Source: Caenimonas koreensis DSM 17982
Lineage (GTDB): Bacteria > Pseudomonadota > Gammaproteobacteria > Burkholderiales > Burkholderiaceae_C
DNA length: 64,000 nt
Direction: 5' to 3'
Assembly: GCF_009646335.1 (NCBI RefSeq)
Contig: NZ_WJBU01000012.1
Coordinates: 1 to 64,000, forward strand
Both the position numbers and the translations under genes were made by a program. The notes beneath the pieces are model-generated. The model did not search any database. It was not told the DNA's origin and was given only the letters and a program-made list of their open reading frames with translations. Numbering within the stretch: the stretch's first letter is position 1; every line of letters starts with the position of its first letter. Below, piece by piece: positions 36,071 to 44,723 of the stretch.

Positions 36071-37770
36071 CAGGCCGCCATTGTGTCAAACGAGGGCATA
36101 CCCGCAAGTGGCCCTGCCGCTGCGAACGCCACGAAGAAGTCGTTGCCTTCGCGCGCTTGACCTGCGTTGCCGCCATTCACACGGCGGTAGCCCATCGTGG
36201 CGCCATGCCGCTCGCACAGCTCGCGGCAGATGTACAGGCCCAGGCCGCTGGAGCGGCTTTCAGAGGAAAAGAAGGGCTCGAACAGGTGCTCCTGCACGGT
36301 GGGCTCCAGCGGGCCGCCGTCGCTCCACACATGCAGCATGCGCTGGCCGTCCATCACGCTGGTGGTGACGCGAATCGAGTCGGGCTGGTCGTCTGCGTAG
36401 CGCAGTGCGTTGTCGAGCAGGTTCACGAGCACGCGGCGCAGGTGATCCGCTTCGAAGGGCACGCGCTCACCAGGCGCTGCGAGCGCGAGCTCAAGCCTTG
36501 CGCTGCTGCGGGTCTGCAGGCCCCAGTCAGTGCAGGTCGAGGCGACGTGCGGGTCGAGATCGAGCACCGTGCCGTGGATGCCGTCGTGATGGACGCGCGA
36601 GACATCGAGGATTTCATCGACGATCTGCGCCAGGCGCTGCGTGTTCTTTCGCACCAGCGAGGCGAGTTGCTTCTGGCCCGGATCAGTCAGGTCTTCTTCC
36701 ATCAGCGCGTTGGCCTGTGCGATGGCCGCGAGCGGGTTGCGGAATTCGTGCGCGACAGCGGCTGACATGCGGCCCATCGCGGCGAGCTTCTCGGTGCGCA
36801 GCCGCGCTTCCATTTCGCGCAGGTCTTCCATGAAGATCACGCACAGGCTCTCATCTCCTTCGGAGTTCGTCAGCCGCGTGCGCACATAAATGCGGCGCGG
36901 GCTCGCGCCTGTTTCGTCAAAGGCGGCTTCACCGCGCATGGGGCTGCGCTGCTCGAACGTCCAGCGCGCGAGTTGCACCAGCGGTTGCCAGGCGGGCTGC
37001 GCGGTGAGGTTGAACACGGCGTTGCCGCCTGACTGCCCGAAGCCCAGCAGCGAGCGCGCGGCAGGGTTGGCCGCGCGCACGCTGCACTGCGCATCGACGA
37101 TCAGGATGCCGTCGGTCAAGGACTCGATCACCAGCTCGTTCACCTGCGCCTGCACGCGCGCTGCCTGCTGCCCTTCACGTGCGGCGAGCTCTTCGCGCGC
37201 CAGACGCGAGGCGAGCTGGTTCACCATGAAAGCGAGTGCGAAGTAGCCGGTGCCGGTAAGCCCTGCCTGCAGGAACCGGGCAGCGGATTCGACCGGCGTG
37301 TGCAGCGACTGCACCCAGGCGTCTGTCAGCAGGATGAGCGTCACACCGGCTGCCGTGCCCAATGCAAGCAGCGCAGAGCCCAGCACCGCGCCCATCAATA
37401 CCGGCAGTGCGAATAGCGGCGCGTAGTTGATGCCGCCGGCTTGCAGGAACTGCAGCGTCGAGAAAGCCACCAGGTCGACGCCGATCGTGGAGACCCACTG
37501 CGGATCGAACGCATGCCCGGGGGGCCTTTCGCGGCCAAGCACGCGCACCGCCAGTGCCGCTGCCAGGTAGGAAATGCACAGCGCCACCAGCCATTCACTG
37601 ATATTGAGCGCGGGCGACATCGAGAACAGCGTGCCCAGCAGCAGCAGGAGCACGGTGGCGATCGCGACACGCGCGGTCATGAAGCCGCGCCACAAGCGCG
37701 CGAAAGCAGAGTTGAGTGTCAGCCCGCGGGCGCTGCTGTCCCAGCTCGGCGGGGCGGCATCGCTGGGCAC
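36070..37770 (-). CDS. pilS: Sensor histidine kinase PilS
   Basis: A 566-residue membrane kinase. Six hydrophobic segments fill the first about 200 residues. A PAS-like region follows, then a dimerisation domain with the phosphoacceptor His in AAVAHEFRNPLAAIAQ. The ATP-binding domain carries LLDNALRYA (N box) and SGLGLYICREL (G box). Start is a GTG at 37770. PilS phosphorylates PilR to control type IV pilus genes. Gene order with the downstream pilR and ampD, and with an upstream cytochrome c assembly gene, is typical of Burkholderiales. Confidence 0.93.
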   Translation of the reverse strand: MPSDAAPPSWDSSARGLTLNSAFARLWRGFMTARVAIATVLLLLLGTLFSMSPALNISEWLVALCISYLAAALAVRVLGRERPPGHAFDPQWVSTIGVDLVAFSTLQFLQAGGINYAPLFALPVLMGAVLGSALLALGTAAGVTLILLTDAWVQSLHTPVESAARFLQAGLTGTGYFALAFMVNQLASRLAREELAAREGQQAARVQAQVNELVIESLTDGILIVDAQCSVRAANPAARSLLGFGQSGGNAVFNLTAQPAWQPLVQLARWTFEQRSPMRGEAAFDETGASPRRIYVRTRLTNSEGDESLCVIFMEDLREMEARLRTEKLAAMGRMSAAVAHEFRNPLAAIAQANALMEEDLTDPGQKQLASLVRKNTQRLAQIVDEILDVSRVHHDGIHGTVLDLDPHVASTCTDWGLQTRSSARLELALAAPGERVPFEADHLRRVLVNLLDNALRYADDQPDSIRVTTSVMDGQRMLHVWSDGGPLEPTVQEHLFEPFFSSESRSSGLGLYICRELCERHGATMGYRRVNGGNAGQAREGNDFFVAFAAAGPLAGMPSFDTMAA

Positions 37771-37771
37771 T

Positions 37772-38008
37772 TCAGCTCCCGCCGCGTTGGCGATGCTCGG
37801 CGCAGCAATACATCAGGCCGCCGGGTCCGGGCAAGGCGTCGGTGCGCGGCAGATGCACCGAACACACCGGGCAGCTCACCATGTCTTCTGGCGGCGCGAC
37901 CCTGGCCTGCGGCTGGGCGCCTGGGGCGCCGCGCTGGCTGCTGCCGCGCTTGCCGCGCAGCAGCCAGACCACCGCGAGCACGACCGCAACCAGGATGACG
38001 AACTTCAC
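37772..38008 (-). CDS. Small PP0621-type membrane-anchored zinc-finger protein
   Basis: A 78-residue protein from a GTG at 38008. One transmembrane helix (VKFVILVAVVLAVVWLL) is followed by a short linker and a Cys/His cluster (VSCPVCSVHLPRTDALPG and YCCAEHRQ). This matches the PP0621-like family often encoded next to pilS in Burkholderiales and Pseudomonas. The start codon overlaps the stop of the upstream cytochrome assembly gene (GTGA). Function not known. Confidence 0.75.
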   Translation of the reverse strand: MKFVILVAVVLAVVWLLRGKRGSSQRGAPGAQPQARVAPPEDMVSCPVCSVHLPRTDALPGPGGLMYCCAEHRQRGGS

Positions 38009-38808
38009 GATGACGTGCGCCCCAGGATGACTTCGAGCACGAAGCGCGAACCTGCGTAGCCCAACAGCAGCAGGATCGAGCCGATATAGAGCCAGCGCAC
38101 GGCCCGGCGGCCGCGCCAGCCGAACTTCCAGCGGCCCACCAGCAGCGTGGCAAACACCAGCCACGCCAGCACGGAGAACACGGCCTTGTGGTCCCACTTC
38201 ATGCCGTGGCCAGGGCCGTAGATGGTTTCCGAGAAGAAGATGCCGGCTGCCAGCGTTGCCGACAGCAGCACGAACCCGGCCATCGCGAAGCGGAACGTGA
38301 GCCGCTCGAGCGTGAGCAGCGGCAAGCCGGCCCGCGGATCGGCCGCGGCGCGGATGCTGCGCTCGGCGCGTGTCATGAGCCACGCGTGAATCACCGCGGC
38401 TGCAATGAGCCCATAGGATGAGATGCCAAGCGCCCAGTGCAAAGGCAGCCACGGCGATGCGCTGTGCAGTTCGCTGCCCGGAAACACCATCGCGAGAATC
38501 ACGGCAGCTGCGCCGAGGCTGGCAACGGCCCAGCGCGCTTCAAGTTGCGGGAACATTTCACGCTCGATGGCGTAGACCGTCAGGACGAGCCAGGCCGTGA
38601 CTGAAAGCGCGGGCGCGAAGCCGAAGCGGGGCGTCTCGCCCATCAGTCCCCAGGCGAGGACGGACGCATGGAGCAGCCATGCAACGATCAGCGTCAGGCG
38701 CGACGCTGCGTTGGACAGATGCCGTGCACCGACGGCCGGAACGGCATAAGCGGCGGCGGTGGACAGGGCCATCACCATGCTTGCTGCGGAGGCACTCGCT
38801 AGTATCAT
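38005..38808 (-). CDS. Cytochrome c assembly (CcsA/YpjD-family) membrane protein
   Basis: A 267-residue protein with about eight hydrophobic helices. The WLPLHWALGISSYGLIAAAV segment carries the conserved His seen in the haem-handling CcsA/HemX-type family, and YGPGHGMKWDHKAVFSVLAWLV contains the tryptophan-rich WD-H-K motif. Such proteins are small YpjD-like members of the cytochrome c assembly superfamily, possibly handling haem. It is divergent from ffh with about 80 bp between starts, and is the first gene of the pilSR run. Confidence 0.85.
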   Translation of the reverse strand: MILASASAASMVMALSTAAAYAVPAVGARHLSNAASRLTLIVAWLLHASVLAWGLMGETPRFGFAPALSVTAWLVLTVYAIEREMFPQLEARWAVASLGAAAVILAMVFPGSELHSASPWLPLHWALGISSYGLIAAAVIHAWLMTRAERSIRAAADPRAGLPLLTLERLTFRFAMAGFVLLSATLAAGIFFSETIYGPGHGMKWDHKAVFSVLAWLVFATLLVGRWKFGWRGRRAVRWLYIGSILLLLGYAGSRFVLEVILGRTSS

Positions 38809-38818
38809 GGCAGCAGTT

Positions 38819-38879
38819 TAGCGTTCAGCGTTGTGCGTTGAGCGAATTCCCGCTAAACGCCCCACGCTCAACGCTCAAC
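38819..38879. repeat. Imperfect inverted repeat upstream of ffh
   Basis: Between the divergent cytochrome assembly and ffh genes, TAGCGTTCAGCGTTGTGCGTTG (about 38819-38840) and the later CGCTAAACGCCCCACGCTCAACGCT (about 38851-38875) form imperfect complementary arms built of GCGTTSAG-like units. It may be a REP-like intergenic element or affect the two promoters. Confidence 0.5.
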
Positions 38880-38888
38880 CTTCCCCCC

Positions 38889-40271
38889 ATGGCCTCCGCT
38901 CTCACCGACAAACTCTCGCAACTCGCCAAGGAAATCCGCGGCCAGGCCCGAATCACCGAAACCAACGTGCAGGACATGCTGCGCGAGGTTCGAATGGCGT
39001 TGCTCGAAGCCGATGTCGCGCTGCCCGTCGTGCGCGACTTCATCGCGCGCGTCAAGGAGAAGGCGCTCGGGCAGGAGGTGATGGGATCGCTCTCGCCCGG
39101 CCAGGCGCTGGTGGGCATCGTCAACCGCGAGCTCGCCGCCACCATGGGCGAGGGCATTGCCGACATCAACCTGGCAGCGCAGCCGCCCGCCGTGATCCTG
39201 ATGGCTGGCCTGCAGGGCGCGGGCAAGACGACGACTACCGCCAAGCTCGCCAAGCACCTGATCGAAAAGCGCAAGAAGAAAGTGCTGACGGTTTCTGGCG
39301 ACGTGTACCGCCCGGCGGCCATCGAGCAGTTGAAAACCGTGACGGCGCAAGCGGGCGCGCAATGGTTTCCGAGCACGCCCGACCAAAAACCGGTCGACAT
39401 CGCGCGCGCTGCGCTGGACTTCGCGCGCAAGCAGTACTTCGATGTGCTGCTCGTTGACACGGCAGGCCGCCTCGCGATCGACGAAGCGCTGATGGCGGAA
39501 ATCAAGGAACTGCATGCGGCGTTGAACCCGGTCGAGACGCTCTTCGTCGTCGATGCGATGCAGGGCCAGGACGCGGTGAACACGGCCAAGGCCTTCAAGG
39601 AAGCACTGCCGCTCACCGGCATCATCCTCACGAAGATGGACGGCGATTCGCGCGGCGGCGCGGCGCTGTCGGTGCGGCAAGTCACTGGCGCGCCGATCAA
39701 GTTCGCGGGCGTGAGCGAAAAGCTCGATGGCCTGGAAGTGTTCGACGCCGAGCGTCATGCGGGTCGCATCCTGGGCATGGGCGACATCGTCGCGCTGGTC
39801 GAGCAAGTCACGGCCGGTGTCGACATCGCTGCGGCGCAAAAACTCGCTGCCAAGGTCAAGAGCGGTGAAGGGTTTGACCTGAACGACTTCCTCTCGCAGA
39901 TCCAGCAGATGAAGAGCATGGGCGGCCTGTCGAGCCTGCTCGACAAGATGCCGGCGCAGATGCAGGCCAAGACCAGCGGCGTCGACATGGACAAGGCCGA
40001 GAAAGACATCAAGCGCAAGGAAGGCATCATCCAGAGCATGACGCCGCTGGAGCGCCGCAAGCCCGAGTTGATCAAGGCCACCCGCAAGCGCCGCATTGCC
40101 GCCGGCGCCGGTGTGCACGTTCAGGAAGTCAATCGCCTGCTCAATGAATTCGGCCAGATGCAGGACATGATGAAGAAGATGAAGGGCGGCGGCCTCATGA
40201 AGATGATGAAGCGCATGGGCGGCATGGCCGGCATGGGCGGCGGCAAGGGAATGCCGAAGCTTCCTTTTTAG
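38889..40271 (+). CDS. ffh: Signal recognition particle protein Ffh
   Basis: A 460-residue SRP54 homologue. The N domain (about 1-85) starts at MASALTDKLSQLAKEIRGQ. The G domain has GLQGAGKTTTTAKLA, DTAGR, TKMDGD and the GTPase insertion. The Met-rich M domain follows, ending in MMKKMKGGGLMKMMKRMGGM, which binds 4.5S RNA and signal sequences. The ATG at 38889 was chosen because conserved sequence begins there. It acts with FtsY in co-translational membrane insertion. It converges on miaB across an unusual hairpin-rich region. Confidence 0.97.
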   Translation: MASALTDKLSQLAKEIRGQARITETNVQDMLREVRMALLEADVALPVVRDFIARVKEKALGQEVMGSLSPGQALVGIVNRELAATMGEGIADINLAAQPPAVILMAGLQGAGKTTTTAKLAKHLIEKRKKKVLTVSGDVYRPAAIEQLKTVTAQAGAQWFPSTPDQKPVDIARAALDFARKQYFDVLLVDTAGRLAIDEALMAEIKELHAALNPVETLFVVDAMQGQDAVNTAKAFKEALPLTGIILTKMDGDSRGGAALSVRQVTGAPIKFAGVSEKLDGLEVFDAERHAGRILGMGDIVALVEQVTAGVDIAAAQKLAAKVKSGEGFDLNDFLSQIQQMKSMGGLSSLLDKMPAQMQAKTSGVDMDKAEKDIKRKEGIIQSMTPLERRKPELIKATRKRRIAAGAGVHVQEVNRLLNEFGQMQDMMKKMKGGGLMKMMKRMGGMAGMGGGKGMPKLPF

Positions 40272-40283
40272 CGCTATCTGTTC

Positions 40284-40423
40284 CCTCCCCCTCTGGGGGA
40301 GGGTTAGGGTGGGGGCACAGCCGCCGTCGTGGGGGGGGGGGGGGGGGCCCCCCCCCCCCCCCCCCCCCAGCCGCCGTCGTGCCCCCACCCCAGCCCTCCC
40401 CCAGAGGAGGAGGGAGAAATGCA
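40284..40423. repeat. Paired GC-rich hairpin elements with G17/C21 tract
   Basis: Two copies of the 4526-4566 element family face each other: CCCTCCCCCTCTGGGGGAGG... on the left (40284-40318) and its near-reverse complement on the right (40380-40413). Between them is a G run (40331-40347, 17 bases) followed directly by a C run (40348-40368, 21 bases), each preceded or followed by a 13-bp direct repeat, CAGCCGCCGTCGT (40318-40330 and 40368-40380). It sits between convergent ffh and miaB and could end transcription both ways. The exact G/C run length may be an assembly or sequencing artefact. Confidence 0.7.
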
Positions 40424-40426
40424 GAC

Positions 40427-41794
40427 TCAGGCCGCAGCCTCTTCCTTGATCAACACCTCGCCGCGCAGCGAGTGCGTCGCAGCCGACGTCACTCGCACAT
40501 CGACGAGCTGACCCACCAGCCGCGCGTCGCCCTTGAAGTTCACCATGCGGTTGCACTCCGTGCGGCCAGCGAGTTCGCTCGCGTCCTTGCGCGAAGGGCC
40601 TTCGACCAGGATGCGCTGCACGGTGCCCACGCGCTGTTCGCTGATGCGCTTCATGTTCGCGTCGATCGTCTGTTGCACCTGCTGCAGCCGCTTGAGCTTG
40701 ACCTCATGCGGCGTGTCGTCATGCAGCGCCGCAGCGGGTGTGCCGGGCCGCGGCGAGAAGATGAAGCTGAAGCTGTTGTCAAAGCCGATGTCGTCGATCA
40801 GCTTCATCAGCTTGGTGTGGTCTTCATCGGTCTCGCCCGGGAAGCCGACGATGAAGTCGCTGGACATCGCGATGTCCGGGCGGATGGCGCGCAGCTTGCG
40901 CACGGTGCTCTTGAATTCCATCGCCGTGTAGCCGCGCTTCATTGCCATCAGGATGCGGTCGCTGCCATGCTGCACCGGCAGGTGCAAATGGCTCACGAGC
41001 TGCGGGATCTTTGCGTAGGCGTCGATCAGGCGTTGCGTGAATTCGTTCGGATGGCTCGTCGTGTAGCGGATGCGTTCGATGCCCGGAATGTCCGCCACGT
41101 ACTCGAGCAGCAAGGCGAAATCGGCGATCTCGCCCGTGCCTGCCGCGCTGGTGCTGCTGGTCATCGCGCCGCGATAGGCGTTCACGTTCTGGCCGAGCAG
41201 CGTCACTTCTTTCACGCCCTGGTCGGCCAGGCCGGCGACCTCGGTCAGCACATCGTCAAACGGCCGTGACACTTCTTCGCCGCGCGTGTAGGGCACAACG
41301 CAATAGCTGCAGTACTTCGAGCAGCCTTCCATGATGCTCACGAAGGCGCTGGCGCCTTCGACGCGTGCGGGCGGCAGGTGATCGAACTTTTCGATTTCAG
41401 GAAAGCTGATGTCGATCTGCGGCTTGTGCAGGCGCGCGCGCTGCTCCAGCAGTTGCGGCAGGCGGTGCAGCGTTTGCGGGCCGAACACCACATCGACAAA
41501 CGGCGCGCGCTCGACAATCGCCGCGCCCTCCTGGCTGGCCACGCAGCCGCCCACCCCGATGAGCACGCCCTTGGCTTTCAAATGCTTCACGCGGCCGAGA
41601 TCGCTGAAGACTTTCTCTTGCGCTTTCTCGCGCACCGAGCACGTGTTGAAGAGAATCAGGTCGGCCTCTTCGACGTCCTGCGTGGGCTCATAGCCTTGCG
41701 CTGCGTTCATCACGTCTGCCATCTTGTCCGAGTCGTACTCGTTCATCTGGCAGCCGAAGGTTTTGATGAAGACTTTCTTGGTCATCTTCGCCAC
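40427..41794 (-). CDS. miaB: tRNA-2-methylthio-N6-dimethylallyladenosine synthase
   Basis: A 455-residue radical SAM methylthiotransferase. The N-terminal UPF0004 domain has [22 protein letters not shown] and GVGGCVAS, whose three Cys residues hold the auxiliary cluster. The radical SAM motif is CSKYCSYC (about residues 159-166). A TRAM domain closes the protein ([18 protein letters not shown]). It adds a methylthio group to i6A37 of tRNAs reading U-starting codons. Ends 155 bp from ffh, with a hairpin-rich region between. Confidence 0.97.
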   Translation of the reverse strand: MAKMTKKVFIKTFGCQMNEYDSDKMADVMNAAQGYEPTQDVEEADLILFNTCSVREKAQEKVFSDLGRVKHLKAKGVLIGVGGCVASQEGAAIVERAPFVDVVFGPQTLHRLPQLLEQRARLHKPQIDISFPEIEKFDHLPPARVEGASAFVSIMEGCSKYCSYCVVPYTRGEEVSRPFDDVLTEVAGLADQGVKEVTLLGQNVNAYRGAMTSSTSAAGTGEIADFALLLEYVADIPGIERIRYTTSHPNEFTQRLIDAYAKIPQLVSHLHLPVQHGSDRILMAMKRGYTAMEFKSTVRKLRAIRPDIAMSSDFIVGFPGETDEDHTKLMKLIDDIGFDNSFSFIFSPRPGTPAAALHDDTPHEVKLKRLQQVQQTIDANMKRISEQRVGTVQRILVEGPSRKDASELAGRTECNRMVNFKGDARLVGQLVDVRVTSAATHSLRGEVLIKEEAAA

Positions 41795-41796
41795 CT

Positions 41797-42228
41797 TCAG
41801 GGCCGGGCGCCGAAGATGGCGGCGAGCAATGCCGCAAAGCGCACGACACCTTCAGGGTCGCCCGTGTTCACGCCGCCGAGCTTGGTGTATTCGGCGGGCG
41901 TGAGGAGCCACACTTCATGTACAAGACCCGCGGCATCGCGCTTGTAAACGACTGGCAGCTCGAGGTTGGTGATGCTGCCCGAGAGCACGACCATGTTGTT
42001 CAGGTCGCGGATGCGCGAGCCGGGCGAGAGGCGATCAACCTGGCCGTTCAGCGTGATGACAGGCGGCTGCGTGATGACCATCTTGGCCAGCTTCACGTCA
42101 GCGGGCACGCTGCGGATCATTTGCGCGAAGGCGGGTGCGGGGGCGATCGACAAGGAGGCGCCGGCAAGTGCTGCACACATCATCAGTGCGCTGGCGAGTC
42201 GGGCCCCGGTCTTGTGGCAGCGGTTCAT
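41797..42228 (-). CDS. Exported hypothetical protein
   Basis: A 143-residue protein with a signal peptide ([18 protein letters not shown] ... APAFAQM, cleavage near residue 36). The mature part is short and beta-rich, with [30 protein letters not shown] (in two stretches), and ends in a Leu/Ala-rich helix. It lies just 2 bp upstream of the miaB start, so the two may be co-transcribed. I do not recognise a family. Confidence 0.6.
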   Translation of the reverse strand: MNRCHKTGARLASALMMCAALAGASLSIAPAPAFAQMIRSVPADVKLAKMVITQPPVITLNGQVDRLSPGSRIRDLNNMVVLSGSITNLELPVVYKRDAAGLVHEVWLLTPAEYTKLGGVNTGDPEGVVRFAALLAAIFGARP

Positions 42229-42336
42229 GGTTTACATCCAGAGGCTGTTGAAGGGAAAAACGAAGTGCGGCGCACCTCGCGGGATGCGGCGCAGTCTAAC
42301 AAAGGGCCAGTTTTTGGCGCAGGCCCATGGCTTGGG

Positions 42337-42714
42337 TCAAGTGCCGTCAGGCCGCTTCGAATTGAGGAACGCCAGAATCGACTGGGCCTGCTCGGGCGGG
42401 ATTTCTGCCTGGCACCAGCCGATGCCCGGTGAACGCACCGTGAGCAGGAAGCCTTCTTCGGCCGGTGTGCCCTTGGCCTCTTTGCGCGGCAGCACATACC
42501 AGCCGTCGATCGGGTAGTAGAGCCACTCGTCGAGCGCGGGCATTGTGTAGGGATGCTGCGGCTCCAGCGTCGTGCGCAACATCGCCAGCGAGTGGATCAG
42601 GTGGTCGAGCTGCTGCGCAGTCATGTTCGAGCCGGGGCTCGACAGCGTGACCGACTGGCGGTCTTCACTGATCTTGAACTTGAAATCTTCAAATACTTCT
42701 TGATCGCTGGGCAC
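42337..42714 (-). CDS. Hypothetical protein
   Basis: A 125-residue protein from a GTG at 42714, with GGAG 6 bp upstream. It reads VPSDQEVFEDFKFKISEDRQ, then an MTAQQLDHLIHSLAMLR helix, and ends in a strand-rich half (EGFLLTVRSPGIGWCQAEI). An in-frame start farther upstream at 42786 would add 24 unlikely residues. No family recognised; probably cytosolic. It is followed downstream by the exported hypothetical gene. Confidence 0.5.
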   Translation of the reverse strand: MPSDQEVFEDFKFKISEDRQSVTLSSPGSNMTAQQLDHLIHSLAMLRTTLEPQHPYTMPALDEWLYYPIDGWYVLPRKEAKGTPAEEGFLLTVRSPGIGWCQAEIPPEQAQSILAFLNSKRPDGT

Positions 42715-42776
42715 GTGCGTCTCCGTCTGGTTGGGTGCGTAAGCATCGATTATTGATGATCGCGGCCCATGAAAAA

Positions 42777-42800
42777 GGGCCAGCACGCGTGTGCTGGCCC
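42777..42800 (-). terminator. Intrinsic terminator of tRNA-Met
   Basis: GGGCCAGCAC / GTGCTGGCCC form a perfect 10-bp stem with a 4-bp GCGT loop, followed on the minus strand by a run of five T residues (RC of 42772-42776). It lies 12 bp beyond the 3' end of the tRNA. Confidence 0.9.
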
Positions 42801-42812
42801 TTCGGGGATGTC

Positions 42813-42889
42813 TGGTGGCGCTTCACGGATTCGAACCGCGGACCTGTGGATTATGATTCCATCGCTCTAACCGACTGAGCTAAAGCGCC
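42813..42889 (-). tRNA. tRNA-Met (anticodon CAT)
   Basis: A 77-nt cloverleaf on the minus strand with encoded CCA. Acceptor GGCGCTT pairs with AAGCGCC; the D arm has AGCTCAGTCGGTTAGAG; the anticodon loop is ATCATAA (CAT, U33 before it, A37 after it), with stem TGGA/TCCA; the T arm is CGCGG TTCGAAT CCGTG. The GGAATCATAATCC arm favours elongator Met over Ile2 (CAT with lysidine), but the two are hard to tell apart by reading. A TATAAT-type promoter precedes it and an intrinsic terminator follows. Confidence 0.95.
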
Positions 42890-42903
42890 ATCTCTGGCGC
42901 TTT
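42882..42903 (+). terminator. Hairpin at the tRNA 5' end (possible plus-strand terminator)
   Basis: AAAGCGCCA, a TCTC loop and TGGCGCTTT form a perfect 9-bp hairpin, followed by TTT on the plus strand. The left arm is the tRNA acceptor end, so the right arm duplicates it in inverted form in the tRNA leader. It may end plus-strand transcription into the tRNA, or be an incidental pre-tRNA leader structure. Confidence 0.4.
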
Positions 42904-42925
42904 TTTGATTCGCGCCAAGCCAGCA

Positions 42926-42931
42926 ATTATA
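42926..42931 (-). promoter_or_regulatory. tRNA-Met promoter (-10)
   Basis: On the minus strand a perfect TATAAT (plus ATTATA) lies about 37 bp before the tRNA 5' end. A -35-like CTGACC sits about 18 bp further upstream. The TSS would be near 42919. Confidence 0.7.
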
Positions 42932-43044
42932 GCCAATGAGCGGCACGGCGGTCAGCATGGCTGATCTGGTGTCAGGTCGCTGTGCATCCGCGATTGACCC
43001 CGAACCCCGCCGCCGCACGTATCACCTGGTGTGAAAATCCCCCC

Positions 43045-43662
43045 ATGCCCCTCGCGCGCCGCGACATGCCGGACGACCAGCTGATGCTCGCTTACGCAGC
43101 CGGCGACACAGACGCGTTCGACGAGCTCTACAGCCGTCATGAGGCTGGCCTTTACCGCTTTGTGCGGCGCCTGCTCGGCGTGCGCCTCGCTGCGCAGGCC
43201 GATGAAGTATTCCAGGACACCTGGCTGCGCATCGTCTCGGCGCGCGCGAGCTTTTCGCCGCAGGGCGCGGCATGGCGCACGTGGGCGTTCACGATCGCGC
43301 ACAACCTGGCCATGGACCGCCTGCGCACCAGTGGTCGTGAAGTGGACTTGCCCGCCCAGGACGACGCCAGCGATGAGCCGCTCGACTGGATCGCTGCCTC
43401 GCTCGACCAGACTCATCCGTCGAGCGAAGACACGGCGTTCTGGCGCGCGGCGGGCTTGCAGCTGTTGCATTGCCTGGACGAGCTGCCCGACGCACAGCGC
43501 GCGGCCTTCCTGCTGCACCACGAAGACGGCGCGACCGTGGAAGACCTGGCGCAACGGCTGGGCCTGCAATTCGAAACCGCCAAGAGCCGCTTGCGCTACG
43601 CGCTGCAAAAGCTGCGTGGCTGCATGCGTGGCTACCTCGATGTGCTGGGGCACCCGGCATGA
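43045..43662 (+). CDS. ECF-type RNA polymerase sigma factor
   Basis: A 205-residue protein with sigma region 2 (DTDAFDELYSRHEAGLYRFVRR ... ADEVFQDTWLRI, in parts) and region 4 (LPDAQRAAFLLHHEDGATVEDLAQRLGL and ETAKSRLRYALQKLR, each read in pieces). That is the two-domain ECF layout. The ATG at 43045 was chosen because it immediately precedes the conserved sequence. The gene downstream, 10 bp away, is a probable membrane anti-sigma factor. Environmental signal unknown; no self-promoter was confirmed. Confidence 0.88.
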   Translation: MPLARRDMPDDQLMLAYAAGDTDAFDELYSRHEAGLYRFVRRLLGVRLAAQADEVFQDTWLRIVSARASFSPQGAAWRTWAFTIAHNLAMDRLRTSGREVDLPAQDDASDEPLDWIAASLDQTHPSSEDTAFWRAAGLQLLHCLDELPDAQRAAFLLHHEDGATVEDLAQRLGLQFETAKSRLRYALQKLRGCMRGYLDVLGHPA

Positions 43663-43672
43663 GAGGCCAGCG

Positions 43673-44677
43673 ATGACGCAGCTTCGCGATGCCCGCTTCA
43701 AGCGCGCTCTCGATGCCGCGCCCGATGCGCAGCTGCGTCCGGATGCGCGCGTGCGCGCCTATATTCGCGATGCGGCCCGTGCGGCAGCACCTTCGCGCAG
43801 CGTGAAGTGGTGGAAGGCGACGGGCAGCGGCAGGCCCGTGTGGGGCGCCGCCCTTGCCAGCCTTGCGCTGGCCACGCTGGTCACCCTGCTCTGGTATGAC
43901 CGCGAGATCCCCGATGCGGGGGTGACGCCACCGAGCGCGGACAAGCAGGCGCCGGTGCCGGTACGTCCGGCCTCCTCCGTGGCAGAGGCAGCGCAGGGGC
44001 AATCGCCGGTGGCCCCGCAAGCCGCACCTGCCGCGGCAGGGCGCGCGAAGGATGTCGCGAAAGAGGCCGCCAGGAGCGGCACGCCATCGGCAGGCTCATC
44101 GCCAGACTCGCCACGCAGGCAAGATGCCCTGCGTGATCAGGCCGCGCCCGCCCTGTCGAAGGCTGCTGCGCCTGAAGCAAAGGCGGAAGCGGGCCTCAAC
44201 GCCGCGCCGCAGGCCCCGGCTCCGGCGGCCGCACCAGCACCCGCGTTTGCCCCTCCACCACCTACTGCTGTGCAAGCGCCCCTCGCGCCATCTGCCCTTG
44301 CACCATCGGTGACGCGCGAGGCGGCGACTGTGTCGCGTGCGGGGTCTGCCGTGATCGACGACAACTGGGCTGAGGCGATGGTTCAGGCGCGCGGCCGCAG
44401 TGTGCGCCTGCAGCGCGCGCAAGCAGATCGCCTGCCGGCGTTGTTGAACGCAGTCGTGCGTGGCCCGGCTGCGCCGCCATCAGCGGCCGATTTGCAGCCG
44501 TCGCTCACGATTGAACTCACCGGCCCGGGTAGCGCTGACACCGTGGATATCATGGGCGCGCAAGTGCGGTACACGCGCCTGCGTGATGGCCAGCCCAAAG
44601 CCGTCACCGTGTTGACACCCAACGCCGCGCAGCTCCAGGCGCTGCAAGCCGAAGCTGATCGCCTGCTCGGGCGCTGA
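43673..44677 (+). CDS. Putative anti-sigma factor with Ala/Pro-rich periplasmic region
   Basis: A 334-residue protein. A cytoplasmic N-terminus (RFKRALDAAPDAQLRPDARVRAYIRD, in parts) would bind the sigma factor, one transmembrane helix follows (VWGAALASLALATLVTLLWY), and the rest is an extended Ala/Pro-rich stretch, with a folded C-terminal segment (TIELTGPGSADTVDIMG). Position immediately after the ECF sigma gene, with a GAGAGG ribosome binding site, supports the anti-sigma role. No zinc-binding HxxxCxxC motif is seen, so it is not a ZAS-type. The assignment rests on context. Confidence 0.65.
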   Translation: MTQLRDARFKRALDAAPDAQLRPDARVRAYIRDAARAAAPSRSVKWWKATGSGRPVWGAALASLALATLVTLLWYDREIPDAGVTPPSADKQAPVPVRPASSVAEAAQGQSPVAPQAAPAAAGRAKDVAKEAARSGTPSAGSSPDSPRRQDALRDQAAPALSKAAAPEAKAEAGLNAAPQAPAPAAAPAPAFAPPPPTAVQAPLAPSALAPSVTREAATVSRAGSAVIDDNWAEAMVQARGRSVRLQRAQADRLPALLNAVVRGPAAPPSAADLQPSLTIELTGPGSADTVDIMGAQVRYTRLRDGQPKAVTVLTPNAAQLQALQAEADRLLGR

Positions 44678-44723
44678 CCGGACGTCGACCTGGCGACAAG
44701 GCCGAGCGCAACGCGCCCGGCAA

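Noticed and set aside
42813..42889. tRNA-Ile (CAT, lysidine) instead of tRNA-Met
   Set aside because: The anticodon arm GGAATCATAATCC fits elongator Met better, but this cannot be excluded by eye.
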